Positions 23,848 through 35,497 of a stretch of DNA of 64,000 nucleotides are shown here, piece after piece. Source of the DNA: Chytridium lagenaria (taxonomy: Eukaryota; Chytridiomycota; Chytridiomycetes; Chytridiales; Chytridiaceae); NCBI GenBank assembly GCA_025449115.1, contig JAHLKC010000055.1, positions 1 through 64,000 of the forward strand, written 5' to 3'. A program made the translations under genes and the position numbers. The notes beneath the pieces are model-generated. The model was not told where the DNA came from. It ran no database searches and saw only the letters and a program-made list of their open reading frames with translations. The first letter of the stretch is position 1. Each line of letters opens with the position of its first letter.

Positions 23848-26800
23848 TCAGCCCTCCACATATCTGAATCCCTCCAAAATCCCCTCCACGCCATCCCCAT
23901 GTACCCTCCGAAATTCTCCAGCAACCCAAGCCCTCTCAATCCCCATCCTCACCGCATTCACAACACCCGGTTCCACCACCTCCCTCCTCCACTCCCCCAT
24001 GTCCCCCTTATTCCTCCCATCAACCCCAACGACCGCTAACGCATCCCTAAAATCCGGTCCCTCATCATCAAGCCTCTCAACAACCTTCCCAATAGCTTCC
24101 GCGAGGTACCTGGCGTTAGGGTACTTTGTTTTAATTCTCCTCCATACCCTCAAAATCCCAACCCTCCAAGCCGTCAAATGTCCCGTTTCAGACCCCTCCG
24201 CTAACGCAATAAGCACGTCAGGATCAGGTGACCCCTCCCCATCTCCATCCAACAGCATCTCATGATGCGATCGATACGGCGATGCCGCATAAGCTTTCAC
24301 CACCGCATTCCTCCCAAACATACTCTCAGCATCAACACCACCCAACAAATCCAAAGTCCTAAATGCATCAAACTTGACAGCCCCCACAAGCACCTCCTCC
24401 ATCACACTCTCCAAGAAAGGCGGCACGACCTTCTGTTTGACGATAGCGGTGAACAGCTCAAAGCTTGTCGCAAGGGTAGTGGGACGTCCAAATCTCACCC
24501 CAAGTGACAACGCTGCTGGTCTTAACATCCCCAACGCAAAATCTCCTGTAGCATTTGGAAGCGGAAACCCAACATGATCCACACAGGCGTCAACAATACT
24601 TAAAGCAAATCTCCTAAACGCCGGGTACGATTTATGTGGAAGCAACACGGTCTGCATGTCCGTAAGAGAGGCGGCGGCCACCCTCCACACAACATGATCC
24701 GTTTCCTTTGATAAAAACTTGAGTACAGAGAAGGCGGGTTCTGGAGCCAATCGCCCAGACAGGAGAAGGGCGGTGGTATCAGAGATCAAACCCGCACGAT
24801 CCTGGGCAGGGATAGCGGTATGGGACGCGGTGAGAAGTGACGATAACGACGTGTACTGGTCGTCAGAGTACATGAAGCGAAAGAACCCAACACGGTCGGG
24901 GTTGGCGAGGAGAAGGGGATCCTTGATGTCTGATGGAGGCATAGGAATAGCGGAGAGAGTATCAGGTTGTATCAATATAGTCCGAGTGACGTTTTTATCT
25001 CGACGCGTTGGGTCTTTGGAAATGTATCTGTACGCAAAAGGAATAATCCAAATTGACTGATTTCCACCAGGCATAGTCGGAGCCGACGGAGGCGCCGGCA
25101 AACTTTTCCAAAGCGTGAACCGTTCCTGCATGACCTGCCCATTATCTCCCACGAAAACCACTGGAAATCCAGGATTCTCCAACCATCCTCGAAAAGTCGT
25201 AGAGATAATCTTTGACGGTTCTTCGTCATCAAGATGATCAAGAAACTCTTCCGTGGTGGCGACCGATTCAGAATATTTCTGGAGATATCGCTTAAGCGAC
25301 CTGCAAAACCGACCGCAGGGGTCATCAGACGTCCCATTCGATGAAACAACAACGTCAGGTTTATCCAGCCACGACTGCATCATTCTGATCAACGAAGCAC
25401 CCTTGTTATAAACTTTAAGAATTTAACTTTTGTCAGTCCCAATCGCACGAAAACAAGAGCTGGTGAACTTTACCTATATCATCAAACATACTTCCGACTT
25501 TCCACGGCTCCACCGACTTTAACCAAACCGGTCGACTCCAAAAGGACGCGTCAGCGCGTAACCCCAGCATATGCTCATACTCAAAAAACATTCGCGGAGC
25601 CTTCCAACTTGGGTGAGCAGCGTCCGTTCCAGGGTGTTGCGCCCATTCCGCAAATGCTTCGTTCAGCCAGAGATCATTCCACCACTCCATCGTAACGAGG
25701 TCACCGAGCCACTTGAAAAGAGTAAGTATATACAGAAACATGATCCGATTAAAAAAGCAAAATAGTGAAAATGATAAAAAAAATTAGGAGAAAATAACAA
25801 TTCACGCCAAAATTCTTACTTGGTGAGCGATTTCATGAGCGACCAGATTTGAAACATAGACACGATGATCCGATGACGCGTCAGGCGTCACCATTAATCC
25901 CGCTTCTTCGAAAATAGCAAACCCCCAATTCTCCATACCCTCTCCTTGAAAGAAAAAACGAAAGAAAAAAAAAGAAAAGAAAAGTTTATCAATATCAATG
26001 GTCATGAAACACGGTTATTGGCCTACCCGAAAAATCCGGCATTGGGAACAAATCAAGCTTTGGCATAGGAAACGCGCTTCCAAACTGTTTTTCATAGACA
26101 TCAATGCTAGCTAACGCAACATCAAGCGCAAATCTGAAAAAAAAGAGCGTCAAGATCTGTACCAAATGCCAATAAAAAGAGAAAAAAGAAAATGAAAAAA
26201 GGAGGAAAAGATAAAAAAGAAAAAGAAACAGAAAGAAAACAAAGAGTAAGAAAGTAAACTATACATACACCGCCTGCCTCTCCTTCCCTGGCAATGTAAA
26301 AACCCTCACCGGCGTATTTGACGTAGCCGTGGTCCCCCTCGCGCCAACCCTCACATCTCCAACCCCCCAAGCAACAAGATAAGTACTCATCTTCCTAGTC
26401 TTTGCAAACCTCCACCTCTTCCACCCCTTCCTGATAGCCTCAACACTCTCAACAGGCCCATTTGACACAGCCTCAAGATGTTGTGGCGCATCAACGGTGA
26501 CGATAAATTCAGCTTTAAGGTGAGGTTCATCGAGGCATGGAAAGGCGAGACGCGCTCCAAAGGGTTCAAAATGCGTTGCAGCAAGGTGACGGATGGATGG
26601 GGGTGATGGTTTTGACGGTTTTTTGAAGAGGGTGGCGTTATGGTGGAGGTTCATGGTTTTATGCCTGGATAATGTTTTAGGGCTCTCTCCCGCCTTTCCA
26701 TCCGTCGAATACGGTGATCGGTAAAACCCTCTTGTTGTTCGATATCCCATCGTACCCGTGTAGTTGATGGCAAGTGTGACTTGATCCGCGGGAAGAAGAC

Positions 26801-27629
26801 GAGAAGGCAACATGAGGGTAACGGTATGCATTTTTTCCGACACCACCAGAGAAGTAGGCATCACAAGCACGGGTTCCTCTTCTCCATCCTTCCCATCCCC
26901 GAGCCACATGTGCTTTTTATCCTTTTTGGGTGGTTCCTCTCTTCGAATCTCCAAAGACACATCCTCCACAGTAAAGTTTAATCTGACGGCATGAAGCGTG
27001 ATATTGGTGGTCGGAGCGATTGCTTTGATGTTGAGGACGACTCGACCACTAAACTCCTCGACTTCCGGGTCGATCGCGAGATCAAGTTGGTAAGACGATG
27101 GCACCCAAACGTTATGCAGACGACCTGGTCCAAAGGGTGGTCCCGTTGTTCCGTCTCCTGGAATGACGAGTCGATTAGAAGCCGCAATGATGATGACACC
27201 AATCACCAGAGCAGCGATGAGGAGGGGTCTTAAGCAACGTTGTCTTAGGGTTCGTTGTTGCGCCGATCGAGGAATGGCGACGGTTCGAGGGAAATGGCTT
27301 GACGGACGATGCCGTGAAGACGGGAAAGAGGACAAGGAGGAGGAAGCGTGAATGGATGATGCGGATGTGCTTAGAGTGGATGAGGATGGGTAGGATGATG
27401 TTGTGGAGGCGTGAGAAGAGACGAGGAGGCCTGCTGCCCATTCGGCCCATGTTCTGCCAGTGGATGTGCGGGTGCGACGACGGGGTGGAGACGAATCGAC
27501 TGTTGGGATGTAGTTGAGAGGGGATGAGATGGATAGGAGGGGTTCATGTTCTGCGGCGCTGCTGACTGGGCGTGCACGGACGGGGGCGAGTGGTCTGGTG
27601 GAGGGGTTTCGAGGGCCTCTGCCCGACAT
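23848..27629 (-). CDS. M1 family zinc aminopeptidase, type II membrane protein
   Basis: Removes N-terminal residues from peptides. The ATG at 27629 starts a Ser/Arg-rich cytosolic tail. One membrane anchor ([19 protein letters not shown]) follows, then the lumenal/extracellular M1 domain. Exon 1 (27629–26269) ends in QAV, exon 2 begins [18 protein letters not shown], and later exons give [17 protein letters not shown] (GxMEN substrate motif) and [11 protein letters not shown]. The next exon is [20 protein letters not shown]. Together they form the zinc site HExxH-x18-E. The large last exon encodes an ERAP1-like C-terminal helical domain. At least four introns lie between 26268 and 25390, one with a long A-rich tract. 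No frameshift was found. The layout resembles glutamyl/alanyl aminopeptidases; specificity is not deducible. Confidence 0.93.
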
Positions 27630-27679
27630 TTTTATTATTTTTTTTTGTGTTTTTCTGGTTGTTTGTTTTTTATCACATC

Positions 27680-28937
27680 TCACAAACAGCTAGCGATCGA
27701 GCGAGACTGCCGGTGTAGTTTGTTACTTTCGACAACAACAACATCCATCGACGACGGCTTTAAGACTTCAGCTCCTTCCATGCATCCCTCCATTAAATCA
27801 ATCATACTAAAAGGGTAGGGCTTTGCCGACGCCGACACGGTGTCCAACGTATCCATCTCCTCTTTGGTCAACGCAAAGGTCGCGCACAGCAGATTCTGTT
27901 TAAGCTGTTCAATATTCTTTGCACCAATGATGGGAGCCGTGACGTTTGGTTTTTGCATGAACCAGTGAAGCGCGACAGCCGAAATGGGGACATTATCGTG
28001 GGCTGCAGAGATGGTGTTCCAAGTGCGATCGTCGGCTTGGGAGGAATTGGTTTCGACGAATCAAACTGTAGAAAAAAAACAGTAAGCAGCTTGAGGAGAT
28101 TGGAGGAAAGAGGTTTTGAATGAAGAAATGCTTGTTTACCTTGTTGGCCCATGATTCTACGCGAGATCCTTCGGCGGGTACTTTAGTATATATCATGCTC
28201 TTTGTACTTGCCCGTCAACCATGCGCCTTTCAACAAACAAACCGATTTGATCAGACTTGCACAGTCGAGAAAGAAACATAAAAATGTAAAAAACGTCACT
28301 ACTCACAGGCGACCACGGAAGACACCCGACCCCCTCATTCCTGCAAACTTCATCAAGGTCCAACTCAAAATTCCTCTCGAGCAAAGAATACTGCTGCTGA
28401 AGGGTAACAAACCTCTCCAAGTTTAAAAGCTCTGAGGTGTCGGAAGCCTTTTGCAGATGCCAGGCACCAACGTTGGAAGCTATGAACGTTAATTTAGTGA
28501 AAAGATTAAGCAGAGGCAAAAATAAAACAATATTAAAGATAAAAGGGAAGCTTCAAGCGCCTTCACGATCGAGATGGCGACGCGATGATCCAGCGTCATT
28601 CGGGCCAGATCCCATGCTTCCAAACTGCATTAATTTTCCTTGTAAAAGAAAAGTGCGTGTAAATGCAATTATGGACGGAAACGATGGAGAAGAAGAATCA
28701 AAAATATCCTTACCGCTTAATTAGCTGTCGCGACTACAATCTCATCCCTGTTTCCAATCTGTTTGAGCCATTTCCCAACCATAACTTCAGAGGCCCCACC
28801 GCCATATATACACGTCCGGCAGTGTCAATAAAGTTTCCACCTACGCCACGAAAGTGGTCAAGCATGTCAATGACAATGGCGATCAGTGTTCGATCAACGC
28901 GTTATACGTCATCATCTTTGTTCAAAGATTGTGACAT
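27680..28937 (-). pseudogene. aldo-keto reductase pseudogene (middle deleted)
   Basis: Reads on the minus strand from 28937 with recognisable AKR pieces. GNFIDTAGRVY holds the Asp and Tyr positions, then GASEVMVGKWLKQIGNRDEI, GPNDAGSSRRHL, ASNVGAWHLQKASDTSELLN, LLERNFELDLDEVCRNEGVG with LPWSP, AWLTGKY, YTKVPAEGSRVE, ALHWFMQKPNVTAPIIGAKN and a C-terminus at YPFSMIDL. Lesions are heavy. A stop follows residue 11, and the frame shifts around 28800–28810, in the GKYK region (about 28190) and near 28030. VVATAN replaces the usual Lys-containing strand. The segment that should hold the catalytic His (between SRRHL and ASNVG, normally about 60 residues) is missing, replaced by about 80 AT-rich bases. 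Homopolymer errors alone cannot explain this. Confidence 0.82.
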
Positions 28938-29119
28938 TTTGAGTGAGATCTACCAGAATATAATTACTTTGCTTTGATTTAAATCTCGTTTTGCAGTTAG
29001 CAAATATCGCTTTATTCTTTATTTAAATCTCTACGAATTATTCTAGCATTAAAGCACATTAGATGGAGATATAGCAAATGGCGAAATCTTGGAGAAATAC
29101 ACGTGCTAACTTAATTTTA

Positions 29120-30828
29120 CTATCCCTCCACCGTCATGCCGTCGTTCAATGTAGGACCTTCTGCTACATTATCCTCAGCATTCTCCTCAATATTTTTCAA
29201 GGAATCAAGTCTAAAGTCGATTTGCAACCAGTGTTAGTAAAAAAACAAGAACAAAAAATTGGTGGAAACGGGAAAAGGTATATCTCACTTTCTCTTTGCT
29301 TTGACATGGCCTTGTTCCATGGCTTTTGTGTACCATAGTATGGCCTCATCCATTTTTTTGTAGCCCGTTTCATATAGCAAAGCTAAGCTGCAACAAATTT
29401 CGTAAGATAACTAGACAATTGGTAGGCACCTACAACCATGAAAAAAAAAAAAAAATACTTGAAAGTGATCACGAGTTTAAACAGGTAAACATAATTAAGA
29501 CTTACGAGTATTGCGCCATCATGGACCCTTGCTCAGCCGACTTTTTGTACCAGAACATGGCAAGACCATCGTCTTTGTCGACGCCGAGCCCATGTTTGTA
29601 ACAATCGGCGAGTCTACAGATTTTAAAATTCGTTATTTTTATATCAACTTTAAGACATGCTTAATTGTAGGCAAAGGCAATTCAATTGTAAAACATAATG
29701 ACGTGATCAATCAAGACTCACTTGCGTTGTGCCCTACTGTGCCCCTGCTCCGCTGCTTTTGAGAAATAATAGGCAGCTTTATGGGGGTTCTTCGTTGACC
29801 TTTTGCCGTCTGAATAGATGAACCCGAGTCTGTTAAATCCTTGTTAATTACTTTAAGAAAATGTGAAAAAGAACGTAAAAAAGTTAAGCTTACCGGAGTT
29901 GTGCTTCGACCAGTCCATTATCTGCAGCCTTCGTATACCATAACTCCGCCATGTCCAGGTTGCTTTTAACCCACTGTCCAGATTCGTAAAATTCTCCAAG
30001 CCTATAAAAAATTAAAGAACATCCGCATTAGACACTGATAAGGAGGTCCTTATTTCTTATAAAACAAGACTCACTTGAGTTGCGACTTTGCGTGTTCCTG
30101 ATGCGCTGCCCTTGACAACCATGCGATAGCTTTATCTTCGTTTAATTTAACACCATTACCTGTTTCAAATCGCAGAGCTAATCTGTGCATGCAATTTTAG
30201 AAAGAAGGTAAAGGTAGGTTGGTAAAGGGAGTGAACAGGTAATGGACTTCTACCTGTATTGAGCCTCAGCATTCCCTTTCTCCGCCGCTTTTTGAAACCA
30301 AGTAGCAGCCTTTGCGTTGTCGTGACTGACACCCTTTCCTTCGTCAAAGCCAAGAGCCAGACTAAAGATACAATAACATGACAGTTATTTATAACACTAT
30401 TCGACGCAGAAAATAGCCGCTACAACGCGGGTAAAAGAAGAATCTTACTGTAGTTGCGCATCCACAAGTCCTTCTTCCGCTGCCAATTCGAAAAGTCCCA
30501 TGGCCTCCTGTGCTAGTGTATCCGCTTTATTTGTCAACTCCTCAATCGCCTTTCGCAAGTGTTCCGACTCTGTTAAACGATCTTGCCCTTCCTGATATGC
30601 CAAAAGGCCTTTGTCCATTCCGTCAACGGGACTTTGACAGAATGTGTGAGGACATCGTTTACTGCATCTAAATGCAATCAACCCGTCTCACCTGATCTTA
30701 TCAGTTTTAACGTTAACTCCATCTTCATCTGGGCTGATCTTGATGTGTTTCCGGTGATCGTCTTGATCGTCATCTACAGGACGCTTGAGGTCGACTACTG
30801 GGACAGTGGCCATCATTCGTCCAAACAT
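29120..30828 (-). CDS. Sel1-like repeat protein
   Basis: Starts at 30828 (MFGRMMATVPVVDLKR). After an acidic linker and a Cys-containing stretch there is a helix-rich segment (about 30445–30670), then successive Sel1-type units of about 36 residues. Each unit ends in a pattern such as AEKGNAEAQY, AADNGLVEAQL or AAEQGHSRAQ and restarts with LALRFETGNGV, LGEFYESGQWV, LGFIYSDGK, LADCYKHGLGVDKDD or LALLYETGY. Every unit is one exon. Each intron interrupts the same codon position just before the first Leu, in phase 2. The C-terminus is a short acidic tail ending at 29120. The 24-nt stretch 30668–30691 must be spliced out, or a TGA interrupts the frame. Sel1 proteins act as adaptors; the partner is unknown. 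Confidence 0.87.
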
Positions 30829-31298
30829 TTTTGACTTTTTAACGTTGACTGCGTTTGACGTTGGTGCATGATGGTGGCTTGGTGCACGGCAACATCACCC
30901 ATCGGGAAGTCTCTACCTATATGGACTGCATAAGATGGATGAAGGTTGACTTTGAGCTTCCACAGAGTCGTTATGTTGAATGATTGTTTGTCCGAAAGAC
31001 TGATGCAAAGAGGGAGGGAGGCGGAAAGGAGGCTGCAAGGTCATGCAAAACAGATTGCTTTTTGCTGAGCGGGGGGCTGCGAGTATAAAAGGGGAGGAAG
31101 GAATTCTTCATTTCATCCTTCAACCTTTTCCTGGATTCCTTGATTCCTTGATTCTTTACCCTTCAGAGAGTCTCTTTAAAGTCGGTAACCACAGCCTCGT
31201 AATCTTCCCACCATCATCTCGACAACACTCTCATTGTCGTTGCGTATCATATCATTGTTACTCTTCGTTATTTTCTGCTGGGTGAAGACACGCTCAGA
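30829..31298. promoter_or_regulatory. divergent promoter region with TATA box
   Basis: This spacer separates the divergently transcribed Sel1 and MFS transporter genes. TATAAAA at 31084–31090, followed by a GGGGAGG context, is well placed for plus-strand transcription about 210 bases before the transporter ATG. A repeated GATTCCTT run lies near 31131–31152. No clear TATA box is seen for the minus-strand gene. Confidence 0.55.
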
Positions 31299-33432
31299 AT
31301 GGGCATCAAGGAGCTTATTTTTAAGCACTACGGCGACAGCACCTACCATCGCACCGAGAAGCAGATTGAGAAGGAACAATGGTTAATCCCGAACGTCTTG
31401 TCTTTTAATCGCTGGATTCTCTTCCCGGCCGCCCTCATAATTCAGGTAAACTGTCACCAAACGTCATGGTTTTATTTAGATTCATCATCCACATCATCCT
31501 CTCAATAATTTCAATCCTCTAACCTTGTTGGCGCATACAGCTCTGTTGCGGCTCTCTCTACGCATGGTCTGGTTTCAACTCTCCCATCGAGACAGCTCTC
31601 TATGGTCCTAACGGTCTTGTCGATCGCGGGATGGCGTCAATACGTTCTACATTGCGGTTTCCGTGTTTGGTTGTACTGCGGCAGTTCTTGGGCCGTGGCT
31701 TGAGCGTAATGGTCCATTCCGTGGTGCACTCTTGGGTGCCAGTCTCTTTTACTTTGGTAACCTTCTCACGGCTCTTGGGGTTCACTTTCGTCAAATCTCA
31801 ATCATTTGTGAGTATCGTATTCCGCCTTCCACTGTTTCCCTCCCCACCCCCCTCTCGTTTTCGCAACTTATTCTAATTGACGTGTCCAAAGACATTGGCT
31901 ATGGCTTGTTCTCTGGAGCTGGCCTCGGTGTCGCGTACATTGCCCCAGTCTCGCCTCTTCAAAAATGGTTCCCCGAGATTCGCGGACTTGCGGCTGGTAT
32001 AGCTGTATGCGGATTTGGTGGTGGTTCTATCATAGCGCCATACACGCAGAAAGCTCTTATTGGCGCCGACTTTGCCAAGCTCGGAGAACCTGGAAAGAAC
32101 CTCGGAGTGCCGTTGACATTTGTTATCCTTGGTTCTTTCTATTTTATGCTCATGGCATTGTCGGCTTTCGTTTTGAGAATGCCGCCTCCTGGGTATGCCT
32201 TGTCCTTTGTTTGTTGTCTTTGTTGTTTTTCTTTTTTTCTCGTATCTTTTCTTAATATTTATGAAGGTATTGCGTCAACGGTATCACTATTGATACTGTG
32301 AAGGGGGCCGAGAATGCTGACACGGCCGCAGTTACGCGATCGAACGGCACCATTAATTCTGACGTGAAGAAGACCTTTTCCGAAACCACTAGTGTTTCTA
32401 CTCTTCACAGGGACAAGATCTCGGACTTTGCAACGATCGACATTCATGAGTCCAAGGCCAAGTCGGTATTTGCGATGACATTGTGGGAATCGTTGACGAG
32501 TATCGAGTATGGGTTGATGTACTTCATGTTCTTTGGATCGCAGGTGAGTTTTTCTCCAGCATATTTCTCGTAATTTCTCACAATCATCGTGCTTCCTTTT
32601 TGAATCCTTTTAACCATCTCCCGTCTTTAATCGTACAAGGTCACTGGTCTTCTTATTATTTCCAAGATTCAACAAATCACCGTCACTCAACTCGGCCGCT
32701 CTACCGATGAGGCTGCCCTAATTAACTCTCTTCTTGGCGGTTCGAATCTCCTCGGTCGTCTCATTCTCCCTTTCGCCTCAGACCTCTTTCACTCTCGCAA
32801 ATCTCTCTTTGTCCTTTCCGCCTTTACTCAAACTGTTCTCCTTGGTCTCCTTCCAACCATCATTCACTCACAGTCATACGGCGCCTTTTTGTTTGCAGTG
32901 AATGTGATTGCGTTTTTTTATGGAGGCGGGTTTGGGATCATACCCGCTTTTCTTGCGGATCAGTTTGGTAGCAAGAATGTGGGGGCGACGCATGGTGTCA
33001 TCTTGACGGCTTGGGCGATTGCTGGTGTTTGCGGAGGATTGACGTTTACGGCGGTGTACAATAGTGAGCTGGCAAAGGTGTATGATGCTGCAACCAAGGT
33101 TCGTTCTTTCTATATGTTTCATCCATGAGTTGATGACGAGCTAATTTCTTTTACGGCAACAGAAATACAACTCTCCTGACGCTAAACTCAACGTCTACAC
33201 CCTCAACTTTCGCTGGATTCTCGCGTTCGTTCTTGTTGGTTTCATCATGGCTATCCTTGTTCCTTCTCACATTCGTGACCGAAAGCTTCCCCGTGTTGAG
33301 GGCGAGATGATGCGTGTCAGGATTTTTGGAAGGATGGTCAGAGTCGTCAAGGGGAAGGGGGTTGTTGTGGTGTCACAGGCAGTGGAGGATGAGGAGTGGC
33401 ATAGGTATCTCGAAAGTCTTTCAAATGAGTGA
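31299..33432 (+). CDS. MFS transporter, oxalate/formate–monocarboxylate type
   Basis: A twelve-helix major-facilitator protein resembling the OFA/monocarboxylate group, which moves small organic acids across membranes. It starts MGIKELIFKHYGDS. The first helix is split by an intron (31446 to about 31540) and continues LCCGSLYAWSGFNSPIE, a sequence style characteristic of the OFA branch. GLGVAYIAPVSPLQKWFPE and GLAAGIAVCGFGGGS mark the central family motif. The C-terminal half has GSNLLGRLILPFASD and FYGGGFGIIPAFLADQFG. A hydrophilic loop of about 80 residues lies between helices 6 and 7. Introns near 31808–31890, 32194–32267, 32544–32639 and 33100–33161 restore frame. One -1 shift at GGG 31628–31630 separates VDRG from DGVNTFYIAV. 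Substrate is unknown. Confidence 0.9.
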
Positions 33433-33814
33433 ATGTCTTATGGAGCGTCGTTCTCTTCTACTTGATCTTTTCTTTTTTGCGACTTTTTTCTACCTGCGAT
33501 ATTACCTAAGCCTTTATTTGTAACAATCGATAGTGCATTCGCCGTATCAGTTTTTCTCTATATTCAAATTAGTATGCAGAATCTCTTTCCATGTAAAAGT
33601 GTATTAATAACTAAATAAATAATAATAAACTCCAACAATCCATCTTTATTCTTACGTTGCATGCATATATTCATCTCCTTTCTTTTTTCTTAATCCAATT
33701 AACATAAAACCGCACAGCTAATTAAGTGAAAGCACACAGCCATGACAAAAACCAAATCCTCAAATCATTTACATACAACGAATCGCGCAGCAACGACGCG
33801 TGACGCGTATTTCC
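33433..33814. other. convergent 3' flanks
   Basis: AT-rich spacer between two genes that end toward each other. AATAAA-like hexamers are present near 33610–33630. There is no gene. Confidence 0.6.
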
Positions 33815-34707
33815 TTACATCACCATCGTCACCAAAGCAAAAACCACGCCGGCAATCCCAACGCCTCCCCAGCTCCTCCCACAGCCCCGCCGCTCTTTGT
33901 CGTCGTCCCTGTAGCAGTCGCCGTCGCGCCAGTCTTGGTTGACGTGGCTAGTGTTGATGTAGTCCTCACTACGTTATAGAGCGGCACGTAAGGCGGGAGT
34001 TTCTCTACAACGCCTGCTTTGGCGATACAAACGCCGGTGATGTTACGTTGAAGGGAAGAGGGGTTTCCGGTGGTAGTGCATATATAGGAGACGCCGCCAG
34101 CCTGTAAAGTTAAAGATGATAAAATTAATGAGTTGTCGAAGCACTAATAGAAGAGATCAACACTCACCCTTCCACATACGCTCCCAAAACCAGAGCAGCC
34201 GACGTAAGGGTCAGGTCCTGAAGGTCCAACAAGAGGTACCGGCAACTCAATCGCCTTTGGGACAGGAACATCCCGGTAAAGGACTCCCGTGGACTTGCTA
34301 TAGCAGATACTTTCCAGTCAATGCAAAAGCATCAGGTGAGTTGCAGGAAGCGCTAGGGAAAAAAAAGGAAATAAATCTACAAACCCTGCAATAGGCATAG
34401 TTGCTGAATTCACAGTTTGACACAAAGCGTCTACGTCAGTTGCGTTACTGCTCACCGCCATGCAAAGACCACGGTATTGCTCGCAGTCAAAAAGGCGTGT
34501 TGGGCTGGGGGTGACTTGTGGTGCGGGAGCTAGAGATGCGATCAAGTTTAAGGTTACGAACAGCGTCGATGACAAAGATGAATAATATTCGGAAGAACTC
34601 CTACTGTCGTCATCAGTTGGATCAGCAGCTTCGACACCGAGCATACCGAGGACAGAGAAGGCGGCAAGGGACAACACAAACAATCGCCGAGGCCAGATAC
34701 TACGCAT
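33815..34707 (-). CDS. small secreted Cys-containing protein, probably GPI-anchored
   Basis: The start at 34707 encodes a signal peptide (MRSIWPRRLFVLSLAAFSVL). The mature part has cysteines in FDCEQYRGLCMAV, VDALCQTV, ICYSKSTGVLYRD, YVGCSGFGSVCGR, SYICTTTG and ITGVCIAKAG. These eight or so residues probably pair in disulphides. Two short introns separate the parts. A Thr-rich stalk leads to a Gly-rich stretch. As written, the frame ends in LPAWFLLW. Adding one G at the CCCC run 33867–33870 gives instead GVGIAGVVFALVTMVM and stop at 33815, a textbook GPI-attachment tail. I take the latter as correct. No known family; a cell-surface role is inferred. Confidence 0.65.
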
Positions 34708-35497
34708 GATAGAGAGTAGTGTTGAAGGAGAGTGATATGTAAAGACGGTTGTGAAAAGGGATGGCTCTCCATTATATCTTTTTAAACAAAACAATCGGGA
34801 GATATCGAAAGATATAGCCTAAAGGCGGTAGCGTGCGAAGCAATAGGGTACCGACTTCTTTATTAAATAAGCGGTTGACGCCTACCGATTCTCACAATAA
34901 TTGCCTCCAAACAACGTGATCCCACGCATTCCATATTCATAGAGTCTCACAACCCCTCCAGCAAGCTTCACCGCAAGAAAGTCGGAAACGAAAGCAAGAC
35001 TTACGCTAAAAAGCATTCCGCTCGCCCAAATCCTCCAGAGTTTTTTTAGAGGTCTTCCATTTCCCTGCAAAACCCTCATTGTCACATTGCTACAACAGCC
35101 GCCCCGGCCGATCTGCCCATCCTAGTTCCGTTACATTTAAATGTGAAGAAACGGACGCAATAAGTTTGCTCTCCCACGGCTCTTCAACAGCTTATGGAGG
35201 CAATTGGCTTTGATGATGCTGGTGGTTGCGAAGCTATGACGGGGACGGACGACCTCCTCTCCTTTCTTCTCAGTCCCATCTAATATCTGCTGCAAGGAGA
35301 TGGATGGATGTTGATGGATGGATGGATCAGTGTGTAATTTAACAAGTGTTTAAAGAAGGGGAAGGAGAAGAAATCATCCGGTGCCGGCGGGTTATTGTTA
35401 GGCATGTCACGCAAATATATGAATCATCATCCATCTCTTGGCACGGTTTCATTCTTTTTTTTCTCCACAGACTCACCACTGCTGCTGCTCTCCGTCA
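34708..35497. other. intergenic
   Basis: No supported gene. A 67-codon minus-strand open stretch (34882–35085) has one hydrophobic segment but no homology I recognise and no splice partners. A GATG-rich microsatellite lies near 35299–35327. The last 100 bases are the CDF transporter leader. Confidence 0.5.

Noticed and set aside
34882..35085. 67-codon minus-strand frame with a hydrophobic stretch
   Set aside because: Too short and unsupported; hydrophobic stretches arise by chance in such DNA.
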